Assembly (NCBI GenBank): GCA_964588705.1
Contig: CAZPQV010000016.1
Coordinates: 1-43,154 of the forward strand
From: CAZPQV01 sp964588705
GTDB taxonomy: Bacteria > Bacteroidota > Bacteroidia > Flavobacteriales > Weeksellaceae
Direction of reading: 5' to 3'
Length of the DNA: 43,154 bases
This document shows, one piece after another, positions 40,886 through 43,154 of this stretch; within the stretch, counting starts at the first letter, position 1, and each line of letters opens with the position of its first letter. The notes beneath the pieces were generated by a model. It was not told the DNA's origin. It was given only the letters and a program-made list of their open reading frames with translations, and searched no databases. The translations under genes were made by a program, and so were the position numbers.

Positions 40886-43154
40886 TTACATTTCAAGAAC
40901 TCTTACATCAATTCTTCTGTTCAGAGCTTTACACTCATCAGTATCGTTGGCTTCGCACACCGGATACTGGGAACCGTAACCTTCAACCTCTACTCTGTCT
41001 GCAGCAATTCCCATTTCAAGAAGTTTAAGTTTTGCGGTTTCAGCACGAAGTTTAGAAAGGTTCATATTATTGGTTTCATTTCCCGTATTATCGGTGTAGC
41101 CACCAAGTTTTACTTTCATGTTTGGATGAGCGTTCATGATTTCTGCAAGATTCATCAGACTTTCCTCAGAACCCGGAACCAAATCACTGCTTCCTGTTGC
41201 AAAGAATAAATTCTCTAAAGTAAACCATTCGCTTGGCTCCAAAACCGATTTATCCTGAATTCTGACCTTCTGATAAAGATCGTTCAGCTGGCTGTTTGAA
41301 CCCAAACCAATTACTTTTTTATTGCTTAACTGAATCTCCTGAATATCTCCTGTATCATAAACAAAATCACCTTCATCGTTCAAGCCACCTCTTACTTCAG
41401 AAACTTTCATATTCGGATCTGCCGAAACTGCAGTTGCAGTAGCTGTTGCAGCACCAGCGTTGATTACATTTCCACCAAGCTTTTTATTAAGCATATCAAT
41501 TGTATCCTGCCTGTTTTTATCGATGGTATCTTTATGAAGACTTGCTAACGTTGGAGCAATTACCAAGGAAACAATACTCATCAGTTTAATAAGAATGTTC
41601 ATCGATGGACCAGATGTATCTTTAAAAGGATCACCCACAGTATCACCGGTTACAGAAGCTTTATGCGGTTCTGAACCTTTATAGAAAGTTTCACCGTTGA
41701 TATCCACACCTTTTTCAAAAGATTTTTTAGCATTATCCCAAGCACCACCAGCATTGTTCTGGAACATTCCTAAAAGAACTCCAGAAGCCGTAGCACCTGC
41801 AAGGAAACCTCCCAATACCTCAGGACCCCAGATAAAACCAACCAGGATTGGAGATATCAGCGCAATTGCACCCGGAAGTAACATTTTCTTAATCGATGCA
41901 TCCGTGGAAATGGCCACACATTTTTCGTATTCAGGTTCTGCCTTTCCTTCAAGAATTCCAGGGATTTCGCGGAACTGTCTTCTTACTTCTTCCACCATTG
42001 CCATTGCTGCCTGTCCAACAGCGGTAATCGCTAATGAAGAGAAGATGAAAGGAATCATCGCACCAACCAATAATCCGGAGAGAACTTCGGCGTTGTAGAT
42101 GTCAATTCCGTCGATACCCGCAATTCCTACAAAAGCTGCAAATAAAGCAAGTGCCGTTAATGCAGCTGAAGCAATCGCAAATCCTTTACCTGTCGCTGCA
42201 GTGGTATTACCTACAGCATCCAGAATGTCTGTTCTTTCGCGAACTTCTTTCGGCAGTTCACTCATTTCAGCAATACCTCCGGCATTATCCGCAATCGGCC
42301 CGAAAGCGTCGATCGCCAACTGCATTGCAGTAGTTGCCATCATCCCTGCTGCTGCAATTGCAACACCATAAAGACCGGCACTTAGATAAGAGCCCCAAAT
42401 ACCTGCTGCAAGCACCATAATCGGAAGGAAAGTAGATTCCATACCAACTGCTAAACCGCCAATGATATTGGTCGCATGACCTGTTTTAGACTGATTTACA
42501 ATACTTTTCACAGGTCTTTTTCCCATTGCTGTATAATACTCAGTAATAATACTCATTAACGTACCTACAACAAGACCAACGATAATGGAACCGAAAACTC
42601 CCATTTTAGTAAACTCGAATCCTCTAAGCACCATAGTATCAGGCAATAGATAAGTTACTGCAAAATAAGAAGCAATTGCAGTTAAGACAATACTTCCCCA
42701 GTTACCATAATTAAGGGCATTCTGTACTTTATGTGTATCGTGCTCCGCATCTTCACCAATTCTAACAAAGAAAGTTCCGATGATGGAGAAAACAATTCCT
42801 AAACCAGCAATAAACATTGGTAAAAGAATCGGTGCATAACCACCAAAATTATCCTGAGAGAACGTTTCTCTACCCAAAACCATGGTTGCAAGAACCGTTG
42901 CTACATAAGAACCAAATAGGTCGGCTCCCATTCCGGCAACATCGCCAACGTTATCTCCTACGTTATCTGCGATCGTTGCAGGATTCCTTGGATCGTCTTC
43001 CGGAATTCCGGCTTCTACTTTACCCACAAGATCGGCTCCTACGTCGGCTGCTTTGGTATAAATACCACCACCAACTCTCGCAAAAAGAGCGATGGATTCA
43101 GCACCAAGCGAAAAACCGGTAAGAATCTCAATGGTTCTCTCCATTTCGTGAGAA
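40886..43154 (-). CDS. hppA: Membrane-bound ion-translocating pyrophosphatase fused to an OmpA-like domain (5' end outside window)
   Basis: Partial: the frame is open to the window edge and the expected first membrane helices are missing. At least 752 residues are visible. The pump part shows DVGADLVGKVEAGIPEDDPR and NPATIADNVGDNVGDVAGMG, the Asp-rich pyrophosphate/Mg site, many TM helices, and GNTTAATGKGFAIASAALT. Alanine rather than lysine in NTTAATGKG points to the K+-dependent subfamily. After the last TM comes a linker of about 100 residues (about 540-640). Then an OmpA-type peptidoglycan-binding domain follows: FFATGSSDLVPGSEESLMNL, LGGYTDNTGNETNNMNLSKLRAE and LNRRIDVRV. The pump would use PPi to move H+ or Na+ outward while tethered to the cell wall. 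Confidence 0.93.
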   Translation of the reverse strand, partial: SHEMERTIEILTGFSLGAESIALFARVGGGIYTKAADVGADLVGKVEAGIPEDDPRNPATIADNVGDNVGDVAGMGADLFGSYVATVLATMVLGRETFSQDNFGGYAPILLPMFIAGLGIVFSIIGTFFVRIGEDAEHDTHKVQNALNYGNWGSIVLTAIASYFAVTYLLPDTMVLRGFEFTKMGVFGSIIVGLVVGTLMSIITEYYTAMGKRPVKSIVNQSKTGHATNIIGGLAVGMESTFLPIMVLAAGIWGSYLSAGLYGVAIAAAGMMATTAMQLAIDAFGPIADNAGGIAEMSELPKEVRERTDILDAVGNTTAATGKGFAIASAALTALALFAAFVGIAGIDGIDIYNAEVLSGLLVGAMIPFIFSSLAITAVGQAAMAMVEEVRRQFREIPGILEGKAEPEYEKCVAISTDASIKKMLLPGAIALISPILVGFIWGPEVLGGFLAGATASGVLLGMFQNNAGGAWDNAKKSFEKGVDINGETFYKGSEPHKASVTGDTVGDPFKDTSGPSMNILIKLMSIVSLVIAPTLASLHKDTIDKNRQDTIDMLNKKLGGNVINAGAATATATAVSADPNMKVSEVRGGLNDEGDFVYDTGDIQEIQLSNKKVIGLGSNSQLNDLYQKVRIQDKSVLEPSEWFTLENLFFATGSSDLVPGSEESLMNLAEIMNAHPNMKVKLGGYTDNTGNETNNMNLSKLRAETAKLKLLEMGIAADRVEVEGYGSQYPVCEANDTDECKALNRRIDVRVLEM

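Noticed and set aside
1..43154. tRNA, rRNA, CRISPR arrays, insertion sequences
   Set aside because: I looked for cloverleaf-like ends, regularly spaced repeats and transposase motifs and recognised none; a covariance-model search could still find a tRNA that I missed.

Overview
The window looks like a chromosomal stretch of a Bacteroidota (Flavobacteriia) genome, most likely Chryseobacterium or a close Weeksellaceae relative. Evidence: TAnnTTTG promoter boxes, few Shine-Dalgarno sites, an E1-alpha/beta fused oxo-acid dehydrogenase, a type IX secretion sorting domain, and the overall protein flavour. It is a draft assembly: two 10-base N runs sit inside one gene, and at least one essential gene (dnaX) is frameshifted. 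Genes are dense, mostly on the minus strand.

Layout. 0.1-3.5 kb: acyl-CoA dehydrogenase and long-chain acyl-CoA synthetase, divergent (fatty-acid activation and oxidation). 3.6-7.1 kb: Nif3-like protein with a coiled-coil protein whose zinc ribbon has lost its cysteines, a voltage-gated-type K+ channel, and a patatin phospholipase gene cut by an in-frame amber codon. 7.2-11.5 kb: lpdA and the fused E1 of a 2-oxo-acid dehydrogenase. 11.8-21.0 kb: polyprenyl synthase, a tiny lipoprotein, rlmN, queA, an S9 peptidase, two small membrane proteins, a lipoprotein and a DUF1015 protein. 21.2-22.8 kb: a secreted TPR protein and a tandem universal stress protein.

22.77-34.81 kb is the unusual part. 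It is bracketed by two direct 18-bp copies (17/18 identical) of the 3' end of mnmE, the same site used by Salmonella genomic island 1 and relatives. I read this 12-kb stretch as a genomic island inserted between the stress-protein gene and mnmE. It holds a three-gene HipB/HipS/HipT-type toxin-antitoxin operon with two palindromic operators, a truncated reverse transcriptase, a decayed lipoprotein gene beside its intact paralogue, an ELWxxDGT-repeat T9SS cargo protein, several secreted proteins, and an ECF sigma factor / membrane anti-sigma-like TPR protein / membrane-anchored TPR-CHAT caspase-like protease module. No integrase is visible in it. The CHAT-sigma module is the best candidate for an undescribed system: the protease and the presumed anti-sigma sensor domain are both predicted to lie in the periplasm, so proteolysis could release the sigma factor.

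34.8-43.15 kb returns to housekeeping: mnmE, ndk, a candidate small RNA with tandem sigma-70-type and sigma-54-type promoters, rsgA with a DAHP synthase/chorismate mutase fusion, a frameshifted dnaX, and a membrane pyrophosphatase fused to an OmpA-like domain that runs off the right edge. No rRNA, tRNA or CRISPR array was recognised.
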